64,000 nt of DNA from Sphingomonas sp. LY54 (GTDB lineage: Bacteria; Pseudomonadota; Alphaproteobacteria; Sphingomonadales; Sphingomonadaceae): assembly GCF_035594035.1 (NCBI RefSeq), contig NZ_CP141588.1, positions 2,324,501 to 2,388,500 of the forward strand, given 5' to 3'. The notes under the pieces were generated by a model that saw only the letters and a program-made list of their open reading frames with translations, ran no database searches and was not told the origin of the DNA. Positions 51,648 to 62,338 of this stretch are shown in pieces. Made by a program: the position numbers and the translations under genes. Each line of letters begins with the position of its first letter. The stretch's first letter is position 1.

Positions 51648-52325
51648 ATGTCCGATCCCACGACCATCCGCCGCCTCTACGGCCGCCGTTCCGGCCACAA
51701 ATTGCGCCAGGGCCAGGCCGCCCTCGTCGAGGAATTGCTGCCCGCGATCAGCGTTCCCGAAGGGCCGCTTTCCGCTCCGGCTTTGTTCGGCGATGAGCGC
51801 CCGCTCCATTTCGAGATCGGCTTCGGCAGCGGCGAGCATCTCGCCTACCGAGCGGACCTGCTTCCCGATCACGGCTTCATCGGCTGCGAGCCGTTCCTGA
51901 ACGGCGTCGTCGGCGCGCTCGGCCATGTCCGCGACAAGGCTTTGCCCAACGTCCGCCTGCATATGGGCGACGCGCTCGAAGTGCTCGAGCGGCTGCCCGA
52001 TGCGTCGCTCCGCTTCGTCTATCTGCTCCACCCGGACCCATGGCCCAAGGCGCGCCACGCCAAGCGCCGGATGGTCAACCACGGCCCGCTCGACATCATC
52101 GCCGCCAAGCTCCAGCCCGGCGGCGAGTTCCGGCTCGGCACCGACGATCCCACCTATTGCCGCTGGTCGATGATGATCATGAACCAGCGCCGCGATTTCG
52201 AATGGCTGGCCGAGAGCGCGAAGGATTTCCTCGTCCGCCCCGGCGGCTGGCCCGAGACGCGATACGAAGCCAAGGCCCGCCGCAAGGGCCACGAAGTCTG
52301 GTACTTCCGCTACCGCAGGGTGTGA
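51648..52325 (+). CDS. trmB: tRNA (guanine-N7)-methyltransferase
   Basis: A 225-residue SAM-dependent methyltransferase that makes m7G46 in tRNA. It has the SAM motif HFEIGFGSGEHLAYRADLLP, GCEPFLNGVVGALGHV and the catalytic region LHPDPWPKARHAKRRMVNHG, then GTDDPTYCRWSMM. The start ATG follows the GGAGGAG end of the palindromic element by six bases, so the repeat also supplies the ribosome binding site. Confidence 0.95.
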   Translation: MSDPTTIRRLYGRRSGHKLRQGQAALVEELLPAISVPEGPLSAPALFGDERPLHFEIGFGSGEHLAYRADLLPDHGFIGCEPFLNGVVGALGHVRDKALPNVRLHMGDALEVLERLPDASLRFVYLLHPDPWPKARHAKRRMVNHGPLDIIAAKLQPGGEFRLGTDDPTYCRWSMMIMNQRRDFEWLAESAKDFLVRPGGWPETRYEAKARRKGHEVWYFRYRRV

Positions 52326-52331
52326 GCTCAC

Positions 52332-52421
52332 CGTCATGCCGGACTTGATCCGGCATCCATGAACACGGGCCTTTACGAATAAGCCCGTGTTCATAGGCCC
52401 CGGATCAAGTCCGGGGTGACG
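52332..52421. repeat. REP-like inverted repeat between trmB and the sugar dehydrogenase
   Basis: CGTCATGCCGGACTTGATCC at 52332 pairs with GGATCAAGTCCGGGGTGACG ending at 52421, and the inner arms CATGAACACGGGC and GCCCGTGTTCATAG also match. The 90-base element folds into one hairpin and separates two convergent genes, so it may act as a bidirectional terminator. Confidence 0.75.
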
Positions 52422-52440
52422 TCGTAGGGGCGGTTGTTCC

Positions 52441-53592
52441 CTACCGCGCCGTCAGCTTGAGCAGGCGGCCGCCGCCGGTCTTGTCCTGGTCCTCGAGCAG
52501 ATAGACCGAGCCGTCCGGGCCCTGCTCGACCTCGCGGATGCGGGTGCCCATGTCCCACTGATCGCCCTTGCGCGCATTGGTACCGTCGAGATCGACGCGG
52601 ATCAGCGCCTTGCCGGAAAGCGCGCCCATCAGAATGTCGCCCTTCCAGGCCGGGAACATGTCGCCCGAATAGACGATCATGCCGGCCGGCGAGATGGCCG
52701 GGTTCCACCAGACCTTGGGCGCCTCGAATTCGGGCCGGGTCGGGTGGTCGGGAATGTCCTTGCCGTCATAATGGTCGCCGTTGGAGACGATCGGGTAGCC
52801 ATAGTTCTTGCCTTTGACGATCAAATTGACCTCGTCGCCGCCCTGCGGGCCCATCTCATGCTCCCACAGGCGCCCCTGGGCATCGAAGGCGATGCCGAGC
52901 GGGTTGCGGTGGCCGAGCGTCCAGATCTGCGCGGTCACGCGGCCCTTGTCGTAGAAGGGATTGTCGCTCGGCACCCCGCCGGCGTCGGTGAGGCGGATGA
53001 CCTTGCCGAGATTCTGGCTCATGTCCTGGGCGGGATCGAACTTCTGCCGGTCGCCGCTGGTAATGAAGAGGTAGCCGTCGGGCGAGAAGGCCATGCGGTG
53101 GGCGAAATGGCCCCGGCCGGTGACCTTGGCCTCCTGGCGCCAGATCGGCTGGAGGCCTTCGATGCGGGCCGTGTCGCCGGCGAGGACCAATTTGCCGCGG
53201 CCGACCACCGCGCCGCGCGTATCCCCGTCGCCCGCCTCGACCCAGCTCAGATAGATGAATTGGTTATTGGCGAAATCGGGGTGGAGGACGACGTCGCCGA
53301 AGCCGCCCTGGCCGCCATAATCGACCGGCGGCACGCCGGCGACGTCGATGATCGCGCCATCCGCGTTCCACAGTTTGAGCCGGCCCTTCTTTTCGGTGAT
53401 CAGCGCCTGGCCGGTGCCCGGAATGAAGGTCATCGCCCATGGTTCGTCGAACTTGGCGATCTCCTGCACGGTGAACGGATTGCCAGTTGCCGTCTGGGTC
53501 GGGGCGCTGCTGTTGCCGCTGGCGACGCCCTCGGACGGACTGCAGCCGCTCGCGAGCAACAAGGGAAGCGTGGCGAGGAGGAGAGGGCGCAT
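52441..53592 (-). CDS. PQQ-dependent sugar dehydrogenase-like lipoprotein
   Basis: A 383-residue six-bladed propeller of the YliI/glucose-sorbosone dehydrogenase family. A lipobox (LLLASGCSPS, Cys17) predicts a lipoprotein at the outer membrane. Typical segments are EPWAMTFIPGTGQALITEKK, HRMAFSPDGYLFITSGDRQK, TLGHRNPLGIAFDAQGRLWE and EMGPQGGDEVNLIVKGKNYG. It oxidises an aldose with PQQ in known members. The real substrate and the availability of PQQ in this organism cannot be seen from the window. It is convergent with trmB and divergent from the type III PKS gene. Confidence 0.9.
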   Translation of the reverse strand: MRPLLLATLPLLLASGCSPSEGVASGNSSAPTQTATGNPFTVQEIAKFDEPWAMTFIPGTGQALITEKKGRLKLWNADGAIIDVAGVPPVDYGGQGGFGDVVLHPDFANNQFIYLSWVEAGDGDTRGAVVGRGKLVLAGDTARIEGLQPIWRQEAKVTGRGHFAHRMAFSPDGYLFITSGDRQKFDPAQDMSQNLGKVIRLTDAGGVPSDNPFYDKGRVTAQIWTLGHRNPLGIAFDAQGRLWEHEMGPQGGDEVNLIVKGKNYGYPIVSNGDHYDGKDIPDHPTRPEFEAPKVWWNPAISPAGMIVYSGDMFPAWKGDILMGALSGKALIRVDLDGTNARKGDQWDMGTRIREVEQGPDGSVYLLEDQDKTGGGRLLKLTAR

Positions 53593-53684
53593 GGGCAGGG
53601 GCTCCGCTGTCGGGTTTCGTAAGCGAACCTTTCAGCCTCTGCGGAGTTGCGTCAATAGTCAGGGGCCCTCTGTGCGGAGCTGGT

Positions 53685-54740
53685 ATGAGTCGGAAGCATG
53701 GCCCTCCGGTGGCGCTGCTCTCGCTGGCGACGGCGGTGCCGCCGACGATCCTCACCCAGCCCGAGGCCAAGGCGCTGGCGCGGAGCCTGTTCGGCGCGCG
53801 GATGCGCCTGTTCGAGCAGATGGAGCCGGTGTTCGACAATGCCGGCATCGCGCAGCGCCACGTCGTCCGGCCCGAGCCCTGGTATCATGGCGATCATGGC
53901 TGGAAGGCGCGCAACGCCGTCTATCTCGAGGCGGCGGAAGCGCTCTATACCGAAGCGGCGGAAACGGCGCTCGACCGGGCCGGCCTCTCGCCCGACGCCA
54001 TCGACACGCTCGTCACCGTCTCCACCACCGGCATCGCCACGCCGAGCCTCGAGGCGCGGGTCGCCGGGCGGATGGGTTTCCGCGCCAATGTCGAACGGGT
54101 GCCGGTGTTCGGCCTGGGCTGCGCCGGCGGCGTCAGCGGGCTGGCCCTCGCCGCGCGGCTGGCGGCGGGCGGCCGGACGGTGCTGTTTGTGACGGTCGAA
54201 CTGTGCTCCACCTCGATCCGGCTCGATAAGCTGTCCAAGGCCAATGTCGTCGCCACCGCCTTGTTCGGCGACGGCGCAGCCGCCGCCGTGGTGCGCGGCG
54301 GCGACGGCGGCATCGCCCGGATCGAGGGCGGCGGGGAGATACTCTGGCCGGACACGCTCGGCATCATGGGCTGGGACGTCGAGGATCCGGGGCTCGGCGT
54401 GATCTTCGACCGGGCGATCCCGCCCTTCATCGAGGAGAATATGGCGGCGGGCGTGACGCAGATCCTGGATGATGCCGGGCTTGAACGCGACGAGGTCGAT
54501 CGCTTCACCTGCCATCCCGGCGGCGCCAAGGTGATCGCCGCGCTCGAGCTCAGCCTGCACCTCGACCAGGGATCGCTCGATCACGAGCGCGCGGTGCTGC
54601 GCGATTATGGCAACATGTCCGCGCCGACCGTCCTGTTCGTCCTCGATCGCCTGCTCGCAGCCGGCATGCCCGAGCGGACGATGCTGCTTGCGCTCGGGCC
54701 GGGCTTCACGACCAGCGGTCTCTCGCTCGCCCGCGCATGA
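53685..54740 (+). CDS. type III polyketide synthase (chalcone/stilbene synthase family)
   Basis: A 351-residue thiolase-fold enzyme. The catalytic triad is intact: Cys146 in PVFGLGCAGGVSGLAL, His277 in FTCHPGGAKV and Asn310 in LRDYGNMSAPT. It iteratively condenses malonyl-CoA on an acyl starter to give alkylresorcinols or alkylpyrones. The ATG at 53685 is chosen because it gives the normal family length; the frame extends 66 codons further upstream into the divergent gene region. It overlaps the downstream methyltransferase-like gene by ATGA. The pair is like bacterial BpsA-BpsB and SrsA-SrsB. Confidence 0.9.
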   Translation: MSRKHGPPVALLSLATAVPPTILTQPEAKALARSLFGARMRLFEQMEPVFDNAGIAQRHVVRPEPWYHGDHGWKARNAVYLEAAEALYTEAAETALDRAGLSPDAIDTLVTVSTTGIATPSLEARVAGRMGFRANVERVPVFGLGCAGGVSGLALAARLAAGGRTVLFVTVELCSTSIRLDKLSKANVVATALFGDGAAAAVVRGGDGGIARIEGGGEILWPDTLGIMGWDVEDPGLGVIFDRAIPPFIEENMAAGVTQILDDAGLERDEVDRFTCHPGGAKVIAALELSLHLDQGSLDHERAVLRDYGNMSAPTVLFVLDRLLAAGMPERTMLLALGPGFTTSGLSLARA

Positions 54741-55237
54741 ATGCGGCGGTCGCGATCCTCGCTCTGGTCACGGCGCAGCGCCTCGCCGAACTGGCCGTGT
54801 CGCGTCGCCACACGCGCGGCCTGCTCGCGCGCGGCGCCTACGAGGTCGGCGCTCGCCATTATCCGCTGATCGTCGCGATCCACGCCGCCTGGCTCGCCGC
54901 CTTGTGGTGGCTGGCGCCCGGCCGGCCGGTGCTCTGGCCGTTGATCGGCCTGTTCGTGCTGCTGCAGGGCGCGCGATTGTGGGTGCTGGCCACATTGGGC
55001 GAGCGCTGGACCACGCGCATCATCGTCCTGCCCGGCGCGCCCTTGATCGCACGCGGGCCGTTCCGCTTCGTCCGCCATCCCAATTACCTGGTCGTCGTCG
55101 CCGAGATCGCGTTGCTGCCGCTCGCCTTCGGCCTGTGGCCAGTCGCGCTGCTTTTCTCCCTGCTCAATGCGGCGGTGCTGACGGTCCGGATTCGGGCCGA
55201 GGAAAAGGCGCTCGAAAGTGCCGCCGGACCGCGCTAA
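54737..55237 (+). CDS. isoprenylcysteine carboxyl methyltransferase-family protein
   Basis: A 166-residue polytopic membrane protein with the ICMT signature GPFRFVRHPNYLVVVAEIAL and a C-terminal RAEEKALE, both needed for SAM binding in this family. In Bacillus the type III PKS partner protein BpsB of the same family O-methylates alkylpyrones; the four-base overlap with the PKS gene supports the same role here. Methylation of a polyketide is inferred, not shown. Confidence 0.85.
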   Translation: MNAAVAILALVTAQRLAELAVSRRHTRGLLARGAYEVGARHYPLIVAIHAAWLAALWWLAPGRPVLWPLIGLFVLLQGARLWVLATLGERWTTRIIVLPGAPLIARGPFRFVRHPNYLVVVAEIALLPLAFGLWPVALLFSLLNAAVLTVRIRAEEKALESAAGPR

Positions 55238-55246
55238 CCCTCGTCC

Positions 55247-55825
55247 ATGAACAGGATTCTGCCGCTCTTCGCCCTGCTGGCGCTCTCCGCCTGCGCCACC
55301 ACAAGCGGCGGCGACGCTGATGCGGACGCCTTCTTCGCCAATCTCCAGAGCCTGTGCGGCAAGGCCTATGAGGGCCGGCTGGTCAGCAGCGACGCGCAGG
55401 ACCAGGATATGGCCGGCCAGCAGCTCGTCATGCACGTCCGCGAATGCTCGGCCGACACGGTGCGCATTCCCTTCCATGTCGGCGCCGATCGTTCGCGCAC
55501 CTGGGTCATCACCCGCACCGATGCCGGCCTGCGGCTGAAGCACGACCACCGCCACGAGGACGGCAGCGAGGACGATCTCACCCAATATGGCGGCGACGGC
55601 AGCGGCGGCACGGCGACGCGCCAGCACTTCCCGACCGATGCCTTCACCAAGAAGCTCTTCCGCCACGCCGGCATAACCGCCTCGCTCGACAATGTTTGGG
55701 CGGTCGAAGCGAATCCCGGCCGCGCCTTCGCCTACGAGCTGCGCCGCCCGAACCGCTTCTTCCGCGTCGAGTTCGATCTCTCCAGGCCGGTCACCCCGCC
55801 GCCGGCGCCATGGGGCGGCGACTGA
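55247..55825 (+). CDS. lipoprotein of unknown function
   Basis: A 192-residue protein with a lipobox (LALLALSACATTSG, Cys15) followed by a domain with FFANLQSLCGKAYEGRLVSS and two more Cys in the mature part (LCGK; VRECSA). The middle contains HDHRHEDGSEDDLTQYGGDG, rich in His and Asp, which may bind a metal. I do not recognise a named family. It starts 9 bases after the methyltransferase gene and precedes the CPBP gene, so the four genes could be one operon. Confidence 0.75.
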   Translation: MNRILPLFALLALSACATTSGGDADADAFFANLQSLCGKAYEGRLVSSDAQDQDMAGQQLVMHVRECSADTVRIPFHVGADRSRTWVITRTDAGLRLKHDHRHEDGSEDDLTQYGGDGSGGTATRQHFPTDAFTKKLFRHAGITASLDNVWAVEANPGRAFAYELRRPNRFFRVEFDLSRPVTPPPAPWGGD

Positions 55826-55829
55826 TGCC

Positions 55830-56354
55830 GTGACGAATCGCGCCGGGCTTCGCGGGAAGATCGGCGCTGCGCTCGTCACCATTCCCGATCGCGCCGCGCT
55901 TCGGCGTGCGCTGGCCGAACTGGCGTGGTCGCTGCCGCTGATCGTCGCCCTCGGCTATGCCGGCGGCCTGATGGAATGGGGCTGGGCCGAGGATTCGGCC
56001 TTGCTCGCGCGGCTTGCGCTCGTCGCGCTGGTCGCCCCCGCCTTCGGCGAGGAGCTGCTGTTCCGCGTGATAGCGCTGCCGACCCCCGGCCAACCCGCTC
56101 CCGCCTGGCGCTACATCCTGCCAGTCCTGCTGTTCGTCGCATGGCATCCGCCGCAGGCGCTGCTGTTCGGGCCCAGCTGGGGCGAGGTGGTATTGAACCC
56201 CTGGTTTCTCGCATGCGTGGCGGTTTTCGGCACCGCGGCGAGCCGGCTGTATCTAGCGACGGGCTCGATATGGCCTTCCGTCGCGCTGCATTGGCTGGTC
56301 GTCGTCGGCTGGAAAGCCTGGTTCGGCGCGCCCTCGCCGTGGATGGCCAGCTAA
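55830..56354 (+). CDS. CPBP-family intramembrane metalloprotease (CAAX protease-like)
   Basis: A protein of about 174 residues from a GTG at 55830, four bases after the lipoprotein stop. It has the CPBP motifs VAPAFGEELLFRVIAL (EE pair), VLLFVAWHPPQALLFG (His) and SIWPSVALHWLVVVGW (His), surrounded by hydrophobic helices. Typical members are Rce1-like or bacteriocin-immunity proteases. The EExxR-like motif appears as EELLFR. Its role next to the PKS genes is unknown. The next gene, rimP, lies behind a terminator-like hairpin. Confidence 0.83.
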   Translation: MTNRAGLRGKIGAALVTIPDRAALRRALAELAWSLPLIVALGYAGGLMEWGWAEDSALLARLALVALVAPAFGEELLFRVIALPTPGQPAPAWRYILPVLLFVAWHPPQALLFGPSWGEVVLNPWFLACVAVFGTAASRLYLATGSIWPSVALHWLVVVGWKAWFGAPSPWMAS

Positions 56355-56358
56355 TCTC

Positions 56359-56387
56359 TTGCTCACGCGACTAGACCGGCTTATATA
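56359..56387 (+). promoter_or_regulatory. predicted promoter of the rimP-nusA-infB operon
   Basis: TTGCTC at 56359-56364 and TATATA at 56382-56387 are spaced by 17 bases, in a local AT-rich patch right after the CPBP gene. Transcription would start about base 56394, giving a leader of about 98 bases before the rimP start. The prediction rests on the two hexamers only. Confidence 0.45.
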
Positions 56388-56438
56388 GCTGCTGACTTTC
56401 TCGACATCGGTAACTTTGTTGAGGCTGGTCCCCCCGGG

Positions 56439-56467
56439 GGCCGGCGCGGCTGGCCTTTATCTTTTTT
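56439..56467 (+). terminator. intrinsic terminator-like hairpin in the rimP leader (possible attenuator)
   Basis: GGCCGGC-GCG-GCTGGCC (56439-56455) folds into a seven-base-pair stem with a three-base loop and is followed by TTTATCTTTTTT. A second copy of GGCCTTTATCTTTTT follows at 56468-56482, forming a tandem direct repeat. The hairpin lies between the predicted promoter and the rimP start (56492), so it either ends transcripts of the CPBP gene or attenuates the operon. Confidence 0.6.
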
Positions 56468-56491
56468 GGCCTTTATCTTTTTGGAGCGTGC

Positions 56492-57022
56492 ATGGCGGAC
56501 ATCGCCGAACTGACCCGGCTGATCGAGCCCCAGGCGAAGGCCGAGGGGCTGGAGCTGGTGCGCGTGAAGATGACCGGCGGCACGTCCGATCCGACCTTGC
56601 AGGTCATGGCCGAGCGCCCCGACACGCGCCAGCTCACACTCGAGGATTGCGCCCGACTGTCGCGGCGGCTCTCGGAGCTGCTCGACGAGACGGACCCGAT
56701 CGAGCATGCCTACCGGCTCGAAGTGAGCTCGCCGGGCATCGACCGGCCGCTGACCCGCCTCAAGGATTTCGACGACTGGAAGGGCCACGAGGCCCGCTTG
56801 GTCCTCGCCGAGAAGCTGGACGGCCGCAAAGTGTTTGCGGGCGACCTGATCGGCTCCGACGGCGACCAAATCGTGGTCGACGTTCAGGGCCTCGGCGAGA
56901 CCCGGCTGCCGTTCGCGGCGCTCCAGTCCGCCAAGCTCGTCATGACCGACAGACTCATTGAAGCGACCGCTCCGCTCGACGCGGAAGGCGCGGACTCCAT
57001 CCAGGTAGAAGGACAGGACTGA
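56492..57022 (+). CDS. rimP: ribosome maturation factor RimP
   Basis: A 176-residue protein needed for 30S subunit maturation. It has the N-terminal RimP domain (MADIAELTRLIEPQAKAEGL, LELVRVKMTGGTSDPTLQVM) and the pattern RLSRRLSELLDETDPIEHAY, then LEVSSPGIDRPLTRLKDFDD, which is the family hallmark. The SD sequence GGAG is five bases upstream of the ATG. It is the first gene of the translation operon and lies four bases before nusA. Confidence 0.96.
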   Translation: MADIAELTRLIEPQAKAEGLELVRVKMTGGTSDPTLQVMAERPDTRQLTLEDCARLSRRLSELLDETDPIEHAYRLEVSSPGIDRPLTRLKDFDDWKGHEARLVLAEKLDGRKVFAGDLIGSDGDQIVVDVQGLGETRLPFAALQSAKLVMTDRLIEATAPLDAEGADSIQVEGQD

Positions 57023-57026
57023 ACCT

Positions 57027-58625
<1,599 letters not shown>

Positions 58626-59342
58626 GACCCTAAGCGAAGCCAGTGACGTAGGGGGGCGCAAGCCCTCCCACACGCCGGAACGCAAGTGCATCCTGAGCGG
58701 CGAGCATGCCGCGCGGGATGCGCTCGTGCGCCTTGCCATCGGCCCCGACGGAACGGTGCTGCCCGACGTTCGCGCCAAGGCGCCCGGCCGCGGCGCCTGG
58801 ATCGGCGTGGATCGCGCGACACTCGAAGCGGCCCAGGCCAAGGGCCGGCTGCGGGGCGCCTTGCTGCGCTCCTTCAAGGGCGCGGACCTGAAGATTCCCG
58901 AGGATCTGGGCGCGCGCATCGCGGACGCGCTGCGTCAGGCCGCGCTCGACCGGCTCGGCCTCGAGGCGCGATCGGGCACCCTGCTGACCGGCAGCGAAAA
59001 GATCGAAACCGCGGCCCGCCGGGGCGATGTGCATCTGCTGATCCACGCCGCCGACGCCAGCGAGGACGGCAACCGCAAGCTCGACCAGGCCTGGCGGGTC
59101 GGCGGCGGCGGCGAGGAAACGGGTGGCCAAGGACTGGTTTTTCCAGCGGAAAGGTCCATATTGTCGTTAGCGCTTGGTCGCCAGAATGTGGTACATGTCG
59201 CATTGATCGACCGAGCCGCCGCAGCGCGTGTGAGTCACGCGCTCGCCCGGTGGCGCGCTTTTATCGGAGTTGAAGGTCAGCTAAACCCCTGCGGAGATGA
59301 CGCAGCGGCGCGGTCGGCATTGAGTGAGAACGAAGGGTTTAA

Positions 59343-61889
59343 ATGAGCGACACGACAGACAAGCCGAAACTGGGAGCGCGCGCACCGCTGGGTCTCAAGC
59401 GGACCGTGGAGACCGGCAAGGTGAAGCAGAGCTTCAGCCATGGCCGCTCGAACACGGTCGTGGTCGAGGTCAAGAAGCGCCGCATCCTCGGCAAGCCGGG
59501 TGAGGCAGAGGCGCCGCGCGTCGAGGAAGCCGCACCCGCGCCGGCCCCGGCCGCTCCGGCCCCCGCCGCCAAGGCTCCCGCGCCGCAGCCCGCTCCGCAG
59601 CGCCCAGCGCCGCAGCGGCCGATGGACGCCGCCGCCCGCCGCGAACTGCAGGAGCGTCTGCTGCGCGAAGCCGAGGAAGCGCGCCTGACGACGCTCGAGG
59701 AAGCGCGCCGCCGCGAGGACCGCCAAGCCCAGCAGGCGACCGAGGAAGAGAAGCGCCGCGCCGAAGACAACCGCAAGGCCGAGGAAGCCGCCGTTGCAGA
59801 ACGTGCGCGCGAGGCAGAGGAAACCGCCAAGCGCGCCGCCGAGGAGCCCGAGCAGGCCGCCCAGCAGCCTGCCGCTCCGGCCGCCGCCGAGGAAGAGGAG
59901 CGCCGTCCGGCGCACCCGCGCCCGAAGGGCTTCGTCAACGTCGCCAAGCGGCCCGAGCCGGCGCGTCCGGCGCGCGGCGCCCGCGGCGGCGACGACCGCC
60001 GCCAGTCCGGCAAGCTCACCGTCACCCGTGCCCTCAATGATGGCGACGGCGGTGCCCGCGCCCGCTCGCTGGCCGCGCTGAAGCGCGCCCGCGAGAAGGA
60101 AAAGCGCCATCATCAGATGGGTGGCCCGCAGGCCAAGCAGATCCGCGACGTCGTCGTGCCCGACACCATCACGGTCGGCGAGCTCGCCAACCGCATGGCC
60201 GAGAAGGGCGCCGACCTCGTCAAGTCGCTCTTCAAGATGGGCATGGTCGTCACCGTCAACCAGGCGATCGACCAGGACACGGCCGAGCTGCTCGTCACGG
60301 AATTCGGCCATAACATCAAGCGCGTCAGCGACGCGGACGTCGAGATCGGCGTCGGCGGCGAGGAAGATGCGCCCGAGACGCTGAAGCCGCGTTCGCCGGT
60401 CGTGACCATCATGGGCCACGTCGATCACGGCAAGACGTCCTTGCTCGATGCGATCCGCGGCGGCGACGTCGTGTCCGGCGAGGCCGGCGGCATCACCCAG
60501 CATATCGGCGCCTACCAGGTGGCGATGCCGGACAAGTCGAAGATCACCTTCCTCGACACGCCGGGCCACGAGGCCTTCACGGAGATGCGCCAGCGCGGCG
60601 CCAACGTCACCGACATCGTCATCCTGGTGGTGGCGGCGGACGACGGCCTGCGCCCGCAGACGATCGAGGCGATCAACCACACCAAGGCGGCCGGCGTGCC
60701 GATGATCGTGGCGATCAACAAGATCGACAAGCACGAGGCCAATCCGCAGAAGGTCCGCGAGGAACTGCTGCAGCACGAGATCGTCGTCGAGGCGATGTCC
60801 GGCGACGTCCAGGACGTCGAGGTGTCGGCACTGAAGAAGACCAACCTCGACAAATTGCTCGAGGCGATCCAGCTCCAGGCCGAACTGCTCGAACTGAAGG
60901 CCAATCCCGATCGCCCGGCCGAGGCCGCGGTGATCGAGGCCAAGCTCGACAAGGGCCGCGGCCCGCTCGCGACCGTGCTCGTCCAGCGCGGCACGCTGCG
61001 CGTGGGCGACACGTTCGTGGTCGGCGCCGCCAGCGGCAAGGTCCGCGCGATGATCGACGACAAGGGTCGCCAGGTGAAGGAAGCCGGACCCTCGGTCCCG
61101 GTCGAAGTGCTCGGCCTCTCCGCCGTCCCGTCGGCGGGCGATCCCTTCTCGGTGGTCGAGAACGACGCTCGCGCCCGCGAAGTCGCCGCTTATCGCCAGG
61201 GCTTGCTCGATCGCAAGCGGACCACCTCCGCGCCGGTCAGCCTTGAGAACATGTTCGTCTCCAAGGCGAACATGGCCATCGAATTCCCGATGGTCATCAA
61301 GGCCGACGTGCAGGGCTCGGTCGAGGCGATCGTCAACGCCGTCAACCGCATCTCGACCGACGAGATCCGCGTCCGCGTGCTCCATTCGGGCGTCGGCGCG
61401 ATCACCGAGAGCGACGTGACCCTGGCCAGTGCCTCGAACGCGCCGATCATCGGCTTCAACGTCCGTCCGAACGCCAAGGCGCGCGAGATCGGCGAGCGCA
61501 ACAAGGTCGAGTTCCGCTATTACGACGTCATCTACCACCTCACCGACTGGGTGAAGCAGGCGATGGCCGGCGAGCTCGGACCCGAGATCGTCGAGACCGT
61601 CGTCGGCCGCGCCGAGGTCAAGGAGGTCTTCCCGGCCGGCAAGAAGGACAAGGCGGCCGGCTTGCTCGTGCTCGAAGGCGTCATCCGCAAGGGCCTACAT
61701 GCGCGCCTCACCCGCTCCGACGTCATCGTCTCCAAGACGACGATCGCTTCGCTGCGGCGCTTCAAGGACGACGTTGCCGAAGTGCGCGCCGGCCTCGAAT
61801 GCGGCGTGCTCCTCGCCGACACGAACGACATCAAGGCGGGCGACCACCTGGAGGTCTTCGAGGTCGAGGAACGGGCACGGACGCTCTAA
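59343..61889 (+). CDS. infB: translation initiation factor IF-2
   Basis: An 848-residue GTPase that places initiator tRNA on the ribosome. A long charged N-terminal part (Ala/Pro/Glu-rich, about residues 55-230) precedes the G domain: G1 GHVDHGKTSLLDAIR, G3 DTPGHEAF, G4 NKID (in VAINKIDKHEANPQ). The C-terminal domains end in GDHLEVFEVEERART. The start overlaps ylxR by four bases. Confidence 0.98.
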   Translation: MSDTTDKPKLGARAPLGLKRTVETGKVKQSFSHGRSNTVVVEVKKRRILGKPGEAEAPRVEEAAPAPAPAAPAPAAKAPAPQPAPQRPAPQRPMDAAARRELQERLLREAEEARLTTLEEARRREDRQAQQATEEEKRRAEDNRKAEEAAVAERAREAEETAKRAAEEPEQAAQQPAAPAAAEEEERRPAHPRPKGFVNVAKRPEPARPARGARGGDDRRQSGKLTVTRALNDGDGGARARSLAALKRAREKEKRHHQMGGPQAKQIRDVVVPDTITVGELANRMAEKGADLVKSLFKMGMVVTVNQAIDQDTAELLVTEFGHNIKRVSDADVEIGVGGEEDAPETLKPRSPVVTIMGHVDHGKTSLLDAIRGGDVVSGEAGGITQHIGAYQVAMPDKSKITFLDTPGHEAFTEMRQRGANVTDIVILVVAADDGLRPQTIEAINHTKAAGVPMIVAINKIDKHEANPQKVREELLQHEIVVEAMSGDVQDVEVSALKKTNLDKLLEAIQLQAELLELKANPDRPAEAAVIEAKLDKGRGPLATVLVQRGTLRVGDTFVVGAASGKVRAMIDDKGRQVKEAGPSVPVEVLGLSAVPSAGDPFSVVENDARAREVAAYRQGLLDRKRTTSAPVSLENMFVSKANMAIEFPMVIKADVQGSVEAIVNAVNRISTDEIRVRVLHSGVGAITESDVTLASASNAPIIGFNVRPNAKAREIGERNKVEFRYYDVIYHLTDWVKQAMAGELGPEIVETVVGRAEVKEVFPAGKKDKAAGLLVLEGVIRKGLHARLTRSDVIVSKTTIASLRRFKDDVAEVRAGLECGVLLADTNDIKAGDHLEVFEVEERARTL

Positions 61890-61895
61890 GCATTT

Positions 61896-61919
61896 CCCTC
61901 CCCCGTTCGCGGGGGAGGG
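61896..61919. repeat. GC-rich palindrome in the infB-rbfA gap
   Basis: CCCTCCCCCG-TTCG-CGGGGGAGGG is a perfect ten-base-pair stem with a TTCG loop, six bases after the infB stop and 18 bases before the rbfA start. It resembles the CCCTCCC palindromes near metK. Without a T-run it is unlikely to end the transcript fully and may protect the infB mRNA end. Confidence 0.6.
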
Positions 61920-61936
61920 GATGGAGCTGTTGATCT

Positions 61937-62338
61937 ATGCGTCACAATGAATCCCAGGAAGGGCGCTCGGTCCGCCTGTTGCGCGTCGGCGAGCAGGTGC
62001 GCCATGCGCTGAGCGACGTGCTGGCCCGCGGCGACGTGCATGACGACGTGCTGGCGAGCCATCCGGTCTCGGTCACGGAGGTGCGGATGTCGCCGGACCT
62101 GCGCCATGCCACCGTCTTCGTGAAGCCGCTGCTCGGCGCCGACGAGGCGCAGGTGATCGCGGCGTTGAAGAAGAACGTGCGCTATCTGCGCGGCGAGGTG
62201 TCGCGGCGGGTGAATACCAAATATGCGGCGATGCTGAAGTTCCTGCCCGACGAGAGCTTCGACGAGGGCAGCCACATCGACAAGATCCTGCGCTCGCCCA
62301 AGGTTGCGGCGGACCTCGGCGGCGACGAGGAAGAGTGA
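61937..62338 (+). CDS. rbfA: ribosome-binding factor A
   Basis: A 133-residue cold-shock 30S maturation factor of standard length, with [40 protein letters not shown] and [20 protein letters not shown]. It precedes the GNAT gene with a four-base overlap (GTGA), which gives coupled translation in the operon. Confidence 0.95.
   Translation: MRHNESQEGRSVRLLRVGEQVRHALSDVLARGDVHDDVLASHPVSVTEVRMSPDLRHATVFVKPLLGADEAQVIAALKKNVRYLRGEVSRRVNTKYAAMLKFLPDESFDEGSHIDKILRSPKVAADLGGDEEE

Noticed and set aside
59277..61538. A 753-codon antisense frame under infB
   Set aside because: Shadow of IF-2, which has all G motifs on the plus strand; no start site or homology for the antisense frame.
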